Positions 1 through 35,517 of a stretch of DNA of 64,000 nt are shown here, in pieces (within the stretch, counting starts at the first letter, position 1; each line of letters begins with the position of its first letter). This DNA is from Erpobdella octoculata. Lineage: Eukaryota > Annelida > Clitellata > Hirudinida > Erpobdellidae. The position numbers and the translations under genes were made by a program. The notes beneath the pieces were generated by a model, which saw only the letters and a list, made by a program, of their open reading frames with translations, searched no databases and had not been told where the DNA came from. The stretch is from NCBI GenBank assembly GCA_963978895.1, contig OZ022241.1, forward strand, positions 9,591,356 through 9,655,355. The letters are read 5' to 3'.

Positions 1-671
1 TTAAATCAAAGTTTGTTGTTGTAATAAGCATAAATTATGATTGACATAATCTAACTTATCATATGCTACAATTTAAATTGAATAATTCAATATAATTCAA
101 AATGTAATAAAACTTAAATAAGCAATTTATATGATGTTACTTAACACGGTTTGTTATAGAATTTGATTTATAATCTAATTTTGTTCGATTAACTCACAAT
201 ATGACTCAACTGACAAGTATTTATTTATTTATTTATTTATTTATTGCATGCTTTCTATGAAAAAGAGGAAGTTATCAACACATATCTTTCATTCAAGCTT
301 TTATATTTTTGTATACAGCTATTTTGTTATTAGAATCATTTTGAAATTTGTAACATAAATTTGAAAAAAATTTTGAAACAATACTATGGATGGGATCTTA
401 TTAAAAAAATTGTTAAAAAAAATATTTTTCGTGTGAAAAGATGGTTGACAGAGAGAATGGGGAGGGGATGGATTGCTACTTCCCAAGAAATCCATGAAAC
501 ACATTTTTATGCAGTTGTGTAGTTATCACTGTTTTTAGTTGAATTCAATATTGTGGTTTTTTAGTTTTAATATTTGTACTATAAATTTTCACATAGAAAT
601 TTTATTTGCTAGCCTGTTTTATTATAAAAATGGACCAAAACGTACATGTTTAAATTTTTCATGACTTTTAG
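1..671 (+). other. Left-edge non-coding DNA, probably a myosin XV intron
   Basis: No coding exon was found here. The stretch is AT-rich, with an ATTT tetranucleotide run near 221-245. It ends in a plausible 3' splice site (AG at 670-671) leading into the first exon of the myosin XV tail, so it is most simply the last part of an intron whose upstream exon lies outside the window. A 61-codon minus-strand open frame at 319-504 has no recognisable features. Confidence 0.6.
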
Positions 672-13386
<12,715 letters not shown>

Positions 13387-13965
13387 ACTTGTAAACAGTG
13401 GATTCTGCATTGTTTTAATGATCATTTTGAGTATTTTCTATGTTTATTATTATTATAATCATCATTATTATTTTTGTTGTTATTGTTATTGAATTTGTAA
13501 GGCAAGATCTTCCATCATTATTGTGATAGCATTTTTTTAAACCTGTGATATTTATTCACATAAAGTTTAGTTTTTTTAAGTTATAAATACCTAATATTCT
13601 CAAGGGCGTATATTTTGTTGACCGTGAACATTTTTTTGTCTTTAATCAATTTTGTTACTGTTTGTATACTATTTTGACGACTGCAATATCTTATATTTAT
13701 ACCTATTGTTTGAAAGTTATTTCAAATACTGAACATTGATTGCATAGGTTTCATATGCTTTGAAATTAAGCTTCTAGTTTACTTTTTGTGGTCTTTTTAA
13801 GCAGTGTTGATGACGAGATGGTATCTTAACCTTCTAAATGTATATTCTACATCAGTAAAGCAGTAATTAATGGCAACAACAATGGTTGAAAAACTATTTT
13901 TTAAATTATTTAATATATTGAGAGTTGGGACCACATATATTCGTTTACGACATTGGCGTTACCTA

Positions 13966-13971
13966 AATAAA
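13966..13971 (+). terminator. Candidate polyadenylation signal of myosin XV
   Basis: AATAAA 580 bp after the stop codon is the first canonical hexamer seen on the plus strand, directly before a long TA microsatellite. Confidence 0.45.
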
Positions 13972-13978
13972 TTTGATT

Positions 13979-14070
<92 letters not shown>
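13979..14070 (+). repeat. TA dinucleotide microsatellite
   Basis: About 46 uninterrupted TA units just after the presumed 3' end of the myosin XV transcript. Confidence 0.97.
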
Positions 14071-14073
<3 letters not shown>

Positions 14074-14098
14074 CTTGGGACCCTTTCACACTTGAAAA

Positions 14099-14510
14099 AA
14101 TTAACTTCCCATTATTCCATCAAGTTGAAATTTAATGGGTTTAATCGTCGCGGACTTTACATTCTGTTGAATTTTTAGAATGATTGAACCAAATTTAAAT
14201 GAGATATATATTAAAATTGAATAAATTTTTAAAAAATTAAAAATTTTCTATAGCGAAATGAACCATCAATTATTATTTTATTTAAAGAAAGCAATATTTA
14301 TTTTTTAATTTAAAAATCTTTAATAAAAATTTTGTTTTTATCATATTGATTGGAATTTTATATTTTCAATCCTCACATGCTTCACATATCAAGAAGACTG
14401 ATCAATGTTTTTTGATTTTATAGACTTATTATGATCAAAAAGTAAATGGCAAACGATTAGTTGCTGCGAATTACAAAATTATAAAGGATTTTTGAAAAAC
14501 GAAGGTTTTT
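14099..14510 (+). repeat. Dispersed repeat of about 410 bp (copy 1)
   Basis: Shares ordered blocks with 54590-55020 in the same orientation: CATCAAGTTGAAATTTAA, GCGGACTTTACAT, TATAG.GAAA.(A)AACCAT(C)AA, CACATG/ACATG, ATCAATGTTTT and TATAGACTTA. No open frame and no clear terminal repeats were seen. It is a non-autonomous or decayed element of unknown class. Confidence 0.6.
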
Positions 14511-14711
14511 ACGGTTCTCTTGTTTTCAACTTTTTTTGTTGGACCTGACGGTGTTATGGAAGAAGGCAGCTGGGCCCATCACTCCCCCAAAATCTACGCC
14601 CATACACCCACATGACGACACTCAATAATTCACGTTCCAGTTATTAAAACCATCTTTGTTTGCCACGCATCACCATATTTATAAACAACACAAGGTTTAT
14701 AAAAGTCTATA

Positions 14712-16078
14712 CTGCCAGTGGCAGCCCCGCAACTACGGGGGGGGGGGGCAAATCCCCCCTATAAGATATTTCGCCCCCCCTGGAAAATTTTGATATGTAG
14801 TTTTTTGAAATTTATAAACCTGTTAACCGTTACACAAGTAAATAGCTGGATAAGAGTATTTTGCCCCCCCCCCCCCAATTCTAAGATATGTACTTACTTT
14901 TTCGAACTTTATAAACCTGTTAACCGTTATACAAGCTCATAACTGGATAAGGCAACGGATTTCGTCCCCCTCCTGAAAAATTCTAAGACATGTAATGTTT
15001 TGAACTTAAGCCTGCAACCGTTATAAAAGTTCATAACTGGATAAGGCAGCAGATTTCGCCCCCCCCAAATTCTAAGATACGTACCTACCTATTTTTTCGA
15101 ACCTGTATACAAGTTCACAGCTCGATAAGGCAGCGAATTTCGCCCCCCCCCCTGAAAAATTCTAAGACATGTACATTTTTGAGCTTTATAAACCTGTTAT
15201 GTAGTGTTTAGCTAGATAAGGCAGCGTATTTCGCCCTCCCCCTTTACTGAAAAATTCTAAGTTATGTACCTTTTTGAACTTTATAAGCCTGTTAACCGTT
15301 ATTCTGGTTAAAGCAGCGTATTCAGGAATACTCACAAAATTGGGAATGTTGGGTATCTATCAACACACCTGCAATATAGTGTATTTTGTATCCAATGCAG
15401 ATATCTTATTAACGCATCACTGCAAACATCTCAGCAAAACCTTGGGATGCAACTTCTTCTCACGGCCCACTTATATTTAAAAAAAAAATCTAAAACTTTT
15501 TAAAGACTTTCTTTAATTTTTCCTCCAAAAAACTGATGACCGGGGGGTTAGTCGGAGCTTCTTTTTCAAAATATTTTCAAAGCCACTTTTTTATTTTTTC
15601 TGTATAAAAACTGATGACCGGGAGAGGGGCCTATCCGGAAGTATTTTATCCATACATGTTAAACCACTTCAGGGGGCCCACTAGTTGGCCTATACATCCT
15701 CAAAGACCTAAAATATCAGAACAGAAGCTTGAAGTGTACCATTATAAAATTACAGATTGTGTTTAAATTAAAAAACAAAACAGAAAATTAATTCTGTGAT
15801 GCAAAGATTTACGATAAATATTGATTATTTTTATTTATTGCACTTTTTGTCATTTTATTTTTATAAACTATTCCAGCAAATCCAAAATGAAGTCATAAAA
15901 ATAATAAACAATATGGGTGTTGCTGATGCAACTTGGTTTTACATATAATATTTACATTGTCTTTTCAACTCCCGATATAATTTTAGTGGTTATTTGGCCA
16001 TTTTCATTTTGCCCCCCTTTAGAGATAGCTCGCCCCCCTCCCCAGAGCGTGACGTCTAGTTGCGGGGCTGGCCAGTGG
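14712..16078. mobile_element. TIR-bounded element with internal C-rich minisatellite
   Basis: The left end reads CCAGTGGCAGCCCCGCAACTA; the right end (16055-16078) reads TAGTTGCGGGGCTGGCCAGTGG, its reverse complement apart from one inserted base pair. Inside each end are matching G/C runs. The 1.37-kb interior holds six 82-103-bp tandem units (14745-15325) and AT-rich sequence, with no transposase-like frame. It is best read as a non-autonomous DNA transposon. Target-site duplications are not clear. Confidence 0.6.
14745..15325 (+). repeat. About 92-bp C-rich minisatellite, six units
   Basis: Units are marked by ATTTCGCCCCCCC at about 14769, 14861, 14964, 15056, 15138 and 15229. Each is followed by GAAAAATTCTAAGATATGTAC, TTTTTGAACTTTATAAACC, TGTTAACCGTTATACAAG and CTGGATAAGGCAGCG. 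C-run length varies from 5 to 14 between units. Confidence 0.85.
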
Positions 16079-16804
16079 TGGACCCTGCCAACTATAAATG
16101 GGGAGGCAAAGTTTGAGGCTGGATTCGGCTGTATGTGATGCTCAACAGTTCAATGTGACTCAGTCACAGAGTAGATTGAAACAGTTAAAACTGTATGCTC
16201 TCATTCATTTTAATGTGATTTCACCCATTATGAACTCTCCCCCTCGTCACGTATCGCCACAAATTGTGTGACCTGCTCTCTCCTCTCTCGTAGGTGTGAC
16301 GTCATTTATAGACGTCCGTAAGGCCAAATAGTTGTCAGTCATTTATTATTTAATAAAAATTATAAAAATATCAAACATAGTCTAATAAGTTGACTAACAA
16401 TACTGAGCTGAGCTATTACCTATTCAGTGTTTTCATTGTTTGCGTGGGTGGTTGTTTTTTTTCATTTGACATGTTGTTGATTAGATGTAGATAAGCATAG
16501 GTACCTATTAGGACTATTAGGTAGCATATTTATTTACTTCTATATCGGGTGGCCCTTCATGGATTTTGCTAAGTCTGTTCTTGGACTCGGAAATCCATCT
16601 GGCTACAGCTCAAAAAGAGTTAAAGGCTAGTAATTTTTTCTCTGCTTTTTTTAATTAATCTTCTTTGATGAATCCGAAACGCCTGCTTCAAAAAAAAAAT
16701 GTCTAATTAGTTTAGTGTTTAGTCTAATTATGATTTATTGCAAAATTTAACGACAAGACTTTGCTACCTATATTATATACTTACTAGGTGTGTCGTAGAA
16801 TCTG

Positions 16805-17010
16805 TTGACAGTGCGCGCACTAAAATAACGCGATTGGCTATTGACAGTGAGCGGTTAAGTCGTTAAGCACAGCTAATTGCTAATATAGCCATTCGTTATT
16901 GACAGTGAGCGCACTGTGTTATAGCACAAAAGGCTGTTTACCACCTCTATATACAAGCCCCTGTCAATAAGGATTGGCTATTGACAGTGAGTGTTCTAGC
17001 ACTGGCAATA
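16805..17010 (+). repeat. Short repeats around TTGACAGTGAGCG
   Basis: TTGACAGTG occurs at 16805, 16841, 16899 and 16981, with an inverted CTGTCAAT at 16961. The 19-mer GATTGGCTATTGACAGTGA is present exactly twice (16832 and 16972). GATTGG is an inverted CCAAT box. No gene start is recognised nearby. Confidence 0.6.
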
Positions 17011-17816
17011 GCCTTTGTAAACTACTGCTAGCGAGCTTTTTTTCATTATTTGTTCAATCAAATAAGTTGAGCAGAACCAGTGAATTGAACATATTCGTTA
17101 AATCAAAGAAGTTTTCTGCCACAATAATCAGGCTGTATTGATATAATGTACTTGTCACTTTGTCACACACAAACAACTAGTTGGAAAGAATTCCAGTGGA
17201 CAAAATCATTACAAGACTTGCTACCATCTCTACACCACTAAATACCAAAAGTCAAGGACTTCATTTCAACAAAACCATTGGGACAAGATGTTCAAAGGCC
17301 CACGTTCCAACATTTTATTCTAATATTACTAAACTTTTGCTTACTAAAATAGCTGATGAGAGGGGAGGGGGTAGTCTTAGTGTATTTTCTGAAGACTTTA
17401 TTTTGTTCTTCATAAATTGGTTGGTGACAGGGATAGTCATTCGTTTGCATGCTTTTCCAAAAATTGTTAAAAGACTTCATCTTTTTTTAATTTTTATAGA
17501 TTTAATAAATTTATTAACTATGGCTTTTTTATTGCAATTATGAAATTTTTTGTCCCTCATATTTTTATCCAAAATGACATCCATAGGGTACTAAAGTCAA
17601 GTAGGACTTACTTCAAAATCAAACGGAACCCATTTCAAAATCATGGGATTCACTTAAAAGTAAACAGGAGACCATTTCAAACTTATGGGAGAATGGTTTC
17701 CTGGCGCCCCTAGTTGACATTCTTGCAAGAGGTGCAACATAATTATCTAAATTTGAACCAAACTACATGTTATTAACCCTATTGTTAAAAATGATTTATG
17801 AATATTAATGTTTGTT

Positions 17817-18121
17817 GTGTTTTTACAAACTTTTATTTAGGTTACAATCTCTGTTTGTGTGTGTGTGTGTGTGTGGCTTTCTCTGTACGCAAATCTTGCA
17901 AGTAAAATTTAACCAGCTTTTTGACTAGTTAGGAAGCTGAAACTTTCAGCATATCTTTATATTGGATGACAATACATGATTCAATTAAAAAAAACAAAAA
18001 AAACCGTAATTTGAACATCTTTCGTATACATACACACATACACACAGACAGACATCGATCGAGTGTATCAAATAACTCAAAGTTTGTGTTAAAAAACTCG
18101 TTTTTCCCTTTACTTGTTATG
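17817..18121 (-). mobile_element. Dispersed repeat ending AAGTAAA..AAAACGAG (copy 1)
   Basis: Its reverse complement matches 48349-48617. Shared pieces, as read on plus here, include GTTTTTACAAACTTTTATTTAGG, a GT run, GGCTTTCTCTGTACGCAAAT, AGTAAAATTTAACCAGCTTTTTGACTAG, TTGGATGACAATACATGATTC and GTTAAAAAACTCGTTTTT. It has no open frame. This copy contains extra CATA/CACA and ACAGACAGACA stretches. Confidence 0.7.
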
Positions 18122-19220
18122 TTTGACTTTTATACATAAGTTAGATTAAATATTATTGCTATATAGGGGCAGATACAGAATTCTGAGAACAGAGGGGGCA
18201 CCATGCATTTGCACAAAAGATGTATGCATTGTAAATCTTTACTTTATCAGCATTTTTCTAGAGGCGTAGCTAGGGGAGGGGGAACACATATCCTGGCACC
18301 ATTTGAAAGGTGCACCAAGATTATTGGAAAAAGTACCTACGACTACTCTCCAGTTATCAGCTATTGTTGAAGACAAAACTGCGTGATATTTTGAAAAAGT
18401 TTTGGTAAAATAGCTAGGGGACTTTAATGCGACTCCACCCCCTGTCATCAGCTATTTTTAAAGGGATTGTTTACAGATGGTAATTTCTAGGAGAGCATTT
18501 GTTAGACCTTGTCCCCGGGCACCAAAAACCTTAGCACAAGAGGTATGAACCACTAATTGAGAAAACCTCTGATTACTCTTTGCTAAATTTTATGTTTTTC
18601 TGAAGAAAATGCATTGAGACCTATCCGCTTATACAAACAATTTCATATGGTAATCAAACAATTGCATAAAGCTTTATCAAGATATCTACGTATTGTATAT
18701 ATAAATAAAAAAGTTTTTATTGTAAGGTGGAATGGGGGAGGGGGAGGCGCTACAGTTTAACATGAGCCAAAGCAAAACGTGATTGTATTTTATATCAATT
18801 TATTAATTTTATGTATTTGTATTTTTCACAAATATACAACATACAAATAATTTTTACACATGTTTTATTAAAGAATTTTGTTTGGTTGCTTGAGCGATGC
18901 ATTGGGATCATTTGATGCTTAAGCAAGTAAAGGAAAAAACGAGATAATCAAAATAAGTTTTTCGGTTTTGAGTAAATACCACTAAATTTATTATAAAAAA
19001 TTTTTTATTTACAATGAATTGAAACCAAATGACATTTTAAACAAATATTCAAAATAGTGATCGTAACATAAATAAATAAATAAAGAAACATAAATAAATA
19101 AATCCTAATTATTTTATATCAATATTTAAATGATCATGTAGATATTAAGATAATGATAATGTAAAATCCAGCAAGTGCAGCAAATACAGCCCTGTTCTGA
19201 TGTGCCATGAATGATTGTTG

Positions 19221-31411
<12,191 letters not shown>

Positions 31412-31778
31412 TCTGAAAATCTTCCATTTATTACTCATTTCTCTTCATTTCTTCATTGTTATTGTGTCATTTAAAAGATATTCTCGTTTTGTATGTCCGA
31501 TCATTAATAGAATTCCAAACTTGGATTCTCGCAAATATGCACTACTTTTTTCTTCTGATTGCTTACATCTTCGGTCTGCTTTTCTTGTGTGGCCAATGTT
31601 TTGTATTAAATGTATCATCTTGTGATTTCAATTAATATTTTTAAAATCATTTTATTCAATATTTCTCTCGTTCTGTTCTACGCACACTTAACACGTTCAA
31701 AGTTCTGCATCTGAAATGCTCACAGAAAAACACGAGGAGAGACTACATGGTGGTTCTTCATTCTTCTTCCTTGATTGG

Positions 31779-31784
31779 AATAAA
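31779..31784 (+). terminator. Candidate polyadenylation signal of SGSM3 (exon B form)
   Basis: AATAAA in TTGATTGGAATAAAGATGG, 368 bp after the exon B stop, followed by T-rich sequence (GTTTATTTTTGTTTT). Confidence 0.55.
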
Positions 31785-34010
31785 GATGGCGACTTTGTTT
31801 ATTTTTGTTTTCATTATTATCTTTCAATTTTTGAAGTTCAACTTGAAGTAGATGACAGATGATTGGCTATATGATGAACGTATGTTTGTAACTGTTGTTT
31901 GGTGTGCTTCTTTAAAGTTGATTATTTTTTTTGTGGGAAGACTTATTAAATTTTTCTAAATATATATGCTTATCTATTATGACATGTATATATTCTTAAC
32001 TGAAGAGTTGTAGCTAAAAATGATGCATTTGAAGTCGGGAAAGCATTGCAGAGCGCAAAACATTTGTTGTAACATTTTTTTCCGGCCATGACTGGATTGT
32101 TCATCTCATGCATGATTCGTCTATTCTTCTCATATTAAGTAATTTAATGGCGGGAAAGTTATCAAAGTTGTTTGATTTCGTTCATTTGCTGGTTAGATGG
32201 TCCATGGACTCCTATATACTATATGCTATTGTATAGGAGTCCATGGATGGTCCGTTGGTTGGTGACATTAAAGTGGTTAAGATATGGGTTTATTTTGCAA
32301 TTTAGCATTTACTTCCGGCTTCTATAAGTGTTCATATTTAATTGCTTGACGTTATGTGGGCTTCTACGTTTAATGGCGTGGCTTTGTAAGGGTGCTCCAA
32401 ACGGTTGGTTTTTCAGAACATGTTCAACCTGCTTATTCTCATGTGTGGATCTTCATTTGTAGGAGGGTTGTAATTATTTTTATAATTTTTGTGAGGGGCT
32501 TATTAGTGCTGATGAGCTTCAAAAATATTTAACATTTTAATCAACAACTAATTATTAATTTATTTCTGTTGAAAAAAAATTGTTTATTTGTACAGCAGCT
32601 CTGCCGGTATCGGGTCTTATCTACCTTGGAGTGAGTTTTTGTTATGTTTTCGACGTGTTTGTTTTCCATACTATTTCTTAGTGATTTTCAAAAGTGGAGA
32701 TTTATTGCCAAAAACGTTGCCGAGACTGCTATTTGCTCCCATTAATCACTGCATTTGACTGTTCGTTTTCTGTTGTTTCTTGGTGGGTTTGTCTGTTCAA
32801 CTAAATATGGATTCGTGATGAAAATGCATTCGTTAAAACTTGTTACAGTTTGACTGTTCATTTCATTGAGGGTTTTTCGTTTATGCCATGCGGTAGTGGG
32901 GGGGAGGGAGGTGCATAGTGCCTATCAATATGATGTTGGCGATCAAGGCAGAAGTGACGTTTTTTGCAGTTTTAGATGCTTTTGAAAGTTATTCTGTAAA
33001 CAATGCTACAGAGTCACAAGTTTTATCCTAGAGATGACTGAAGACTGCCAACAATCCTTAAAAATCAGCAGTTTCATAAAAGCGCATGAGATATAAATGT
33101 TTAAAATTCTAACAGAATCATCGTAAAGTTAAATATATAATATATCGACAACTTCAGGAAAGCTGCTTCAACTGCAACGGACAGATTCAAATTTCTGAGT
33201 ATTTTTTCAGTTATCAACAAAAGATACATTTCATGTTTTTATAACTTGTAACACTTGCTGCCTATCCTTTGTTTTGTTATGCAAACAAGTTTGAGAATAA
33301 AAAAAGAAAGAAAAACCCTTGCCGTGATAGAAAACACTGCTTTTAGTAGTCTCTTTTTTATATAAACATTGCACAGGAATCAAATTACCTTGAATAAAAA
33401 TTGAAGAAGCTATGCGGGTTTTATGATTGCGCTATCCAATTCTTCACGGCATCTGATGCAATGTGATGACTCTTCTTATTTTTATAATATATGCCTAAAC
33501 AGCATTATCTACTCATAATGTTATTATGTTTTGAGAAAAAGTTTTTTTATACACTTAACATTTGAATGAATACTCAAGCAAACAAATTATTGCTCCAATC
33601 AAATGTTTGACAGCAAAAAATAAAGAAATTTATCTCTTTAATCATAAAGATGAAAAGTCCTGCTGCCACATAAACCTGCAGGCCTAAATGTGTACAACAA
33701 GTCGTATAAGATAAAAGAGCCGCTTTCGAGTCGAAGGTCACACACTGGCGCCAGCATTCGAGAGAGGGTAGCCAAAAATAATTCCTGAGGAGTCCTACTT
33801 TTTGGGGAAAACGAGTGAAAAGTATTTCTTAAAAAACTTTTGAAAATGAATTACGGTCATCAGATACTTTGTATATTAATACAAGTTTTAAAGAAGTTCG
33901 TGAACATTTTTAATAGTTGTTTATTTTCCCGGAGTCCAAGTTTTCTTTCGGTGGCCTTGCTTGTGCCTGCCCTAAGGAATTATATAATTTTATGGTGAGT
34001 CGTACGTATT
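31785..34010. other. Intergenic DNA, SGSM3 to myorod-like gene
   Basis: No gene was recognised. It holds one perfect hairpin (32201-32247) and a G-rich run at 32897-32910. No myosin motor exon was found here, which matters for the downstream rod gene. Confidence 0.6.
32201..32247. repeat. Perfect 16-bp inverted repeat
   Basis: TCCATGGACTCCTATA (32201-32216) and its exact reverse complement TATAGGAGTCCATGGA (32232-32247) are separated by 15 nt, predicting a stable hairpin. Confidence 0.9.
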
Positions 34011-34215
34011 AGAGTATACCGGGACGTGACTTTAGGGTCTTCAGACGGGCCGGACAAGATTTTTTGTCAAATATATAGGAATTTTAGGCCTGTAAAAACG
34101 GGCCGGACCCAAATTAGACTGACCGGGACTGGAATTTTGGCTTATGAAACGGGCCGGGCCAAATTATCGACGGGCTGGACCGAGTCGCAAAGAATCGGCT
34201 CGTGCAGTACTCTAG
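34011..34215. mobile_element. GGGCCGG-family MITE (copy 1)
   Basis: About 205 bp, bounded by AGAGTATACCGGGACGTGA and GGCTCGTGCAGTACTCT, imperfect inverted repeats. Inside are TTTAGGGTCTTCAGACGGGCCGG, AAATATATAGGAATTTTAGGCCTG, ACGGGCCGGACC and TGGCTTATGAAACGGGCCGGGCC. Related copies are at 44828, 46335 and 48236. It is GC-rich against its surroundings. Confidence 0.75.
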
Positions 34216-34882
34216 TACATGTATATCTGATGTGATCATTTAGTAAAACCAATTTTTCAGAGAAAATGGTCCCAAAAGAGAGTCGGAAATGGTACAGTCG
34301 TTAGGGGAAATAACATCAAAAAATTATATTGTTAATTAAATACTTTTTATTTATTTTTCAGTTAAAAACTTTTCTGCCAACAAAGAGGAGCATAAAAAAT
34401 AAATCTTGTAAATTAGCATTCCAAGAGAATTCCACTTAAAAATATCGCTCGGAGAATTTCCCGCTTCTCAGGCGCCGATAGAAGCGGCGGTTCGAATATC
34501 GTTCTTCTGTACGGAGCTGTTTATCGAACATTATACGCACAATCATGAAATTAAGATCATTTTTCTGCATGCAGGCATCTGTTTGATTTTGATGCAGAAT
34601 GATTATTATATGATACCCTGCTCTACTGCAACTTTTTGTCTATTAGATGCAAATATTTTCACTCAGTAAATGATATCTGTAAAGAAAATTTACGAAAAGT
34701 AAGTATATATAAATTATCTATATATGTTTGTGCTTAAAATTTTTTTTTATAACAAAAATAAACTCCAGAATAACGGTGTGTGTTTGTGTGCATGTGTTCC
34801 AGGCCTTTACAATTCTTGAAACCCACATGATAGAAGAAGATCGTAATGTAGTATGTACATCTCTTCGCCTCCACTGAGCTGC

Positions 34883-35078
34883 TATATTTATTTTCACGTA
34901 TGCTCCTTGTTTGCATCTCAGTTGCTTCATCCTCTCCATCTCTCCTCCTCCTCCTCCTCCTTTTCCTTCTCCTCCTTTTCTTTTTTTACTCCTTACGTTC
35001 TCTTCTCCACTTCCAAACACTTTTCCTTCTTTCACTCTCGCTCGGAATTATTGGCAGAAGCTCTTCTTGAGCCGAGAA
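34883..35078 (+). promoter_or_regulatory. Candidate core promoter and 5'-UTR exon of the myorod-like gene
   Basis: A TATATTTATTTT element at 34883 is followed 35 nt later by TCAGTT (34918-34923), an initiator-like match, and then by a long CTCCTCCTTTTCCTTCTCC pyrimidine tract (34921-35035). A consensus donor AGAA/GTAAGT ends the putative non-coding exon at 35078. It would splice to an acceptor at 35473 or 35476 (CAATGCAG/CAG) upstream of the ATG. No transcript evidence is available. Confidence 0.35.
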
Positions 35079-35517
35079 GTAAGTGCTCAAGTTTTGTGGT
35101 GGACGTTCGCTACGGATAACTGCTACTTCAGCTCAGAACTCACTCGTCGCCACAAGCCGTTAGTTTACATGTAGAGATTTGATTTGTTTTATTCTTTTGT
35201 TTTAAAACTAAAAATAAAATACTCGTGATGTTAATGCTTGATAAAAAAAATCTTTTGTCAATGGTTATTTCATGGAAAGAAGTTTGAACGGCCTTCAACG
35301 CAGTTGCCATGGAAGTTGAAGTAAAAAGTCACGTTGTTGAAGATGGAAATGTTGTCAATGGTTACTACGTTGAAATTAGATGCTTATTGAAAATTTATAA
35401 ATTGCTATAATAATTTTTAAAATAACAAAAATTAAAAAAAAATCGGTTAGGAAAAACTTGTTTGATTTCAATGCAGCAGTTACGACAGATGCGACTCAAC
35501 CATCATCAGCAGTGACA

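Larger units (their letters stand above)
16079..19220. other. Intergenic DNA between myosin XV and SGSM3
   Basis: Apart from the two repeats annotated inside it, no gene was recognised. There are several G-rich patches (17360, 18190, 18275, 18735) and a GGCGTAGCTAGGGGA motif at 18264, of the kind found at the ends of some hAT-like MITEs; its partner end was not found. A 120-codon frame at 17181-17543 has no domain signature and is probably chance. Confidence 0.5.

Noticed and set aside
34853..35174. Ser/Pro-rich frames over the CTCC tract
   Set aside because: The CTCC/TTCC-rich tract opens frames by composition; it is more plausibly the 5' UTR of the rod gene.
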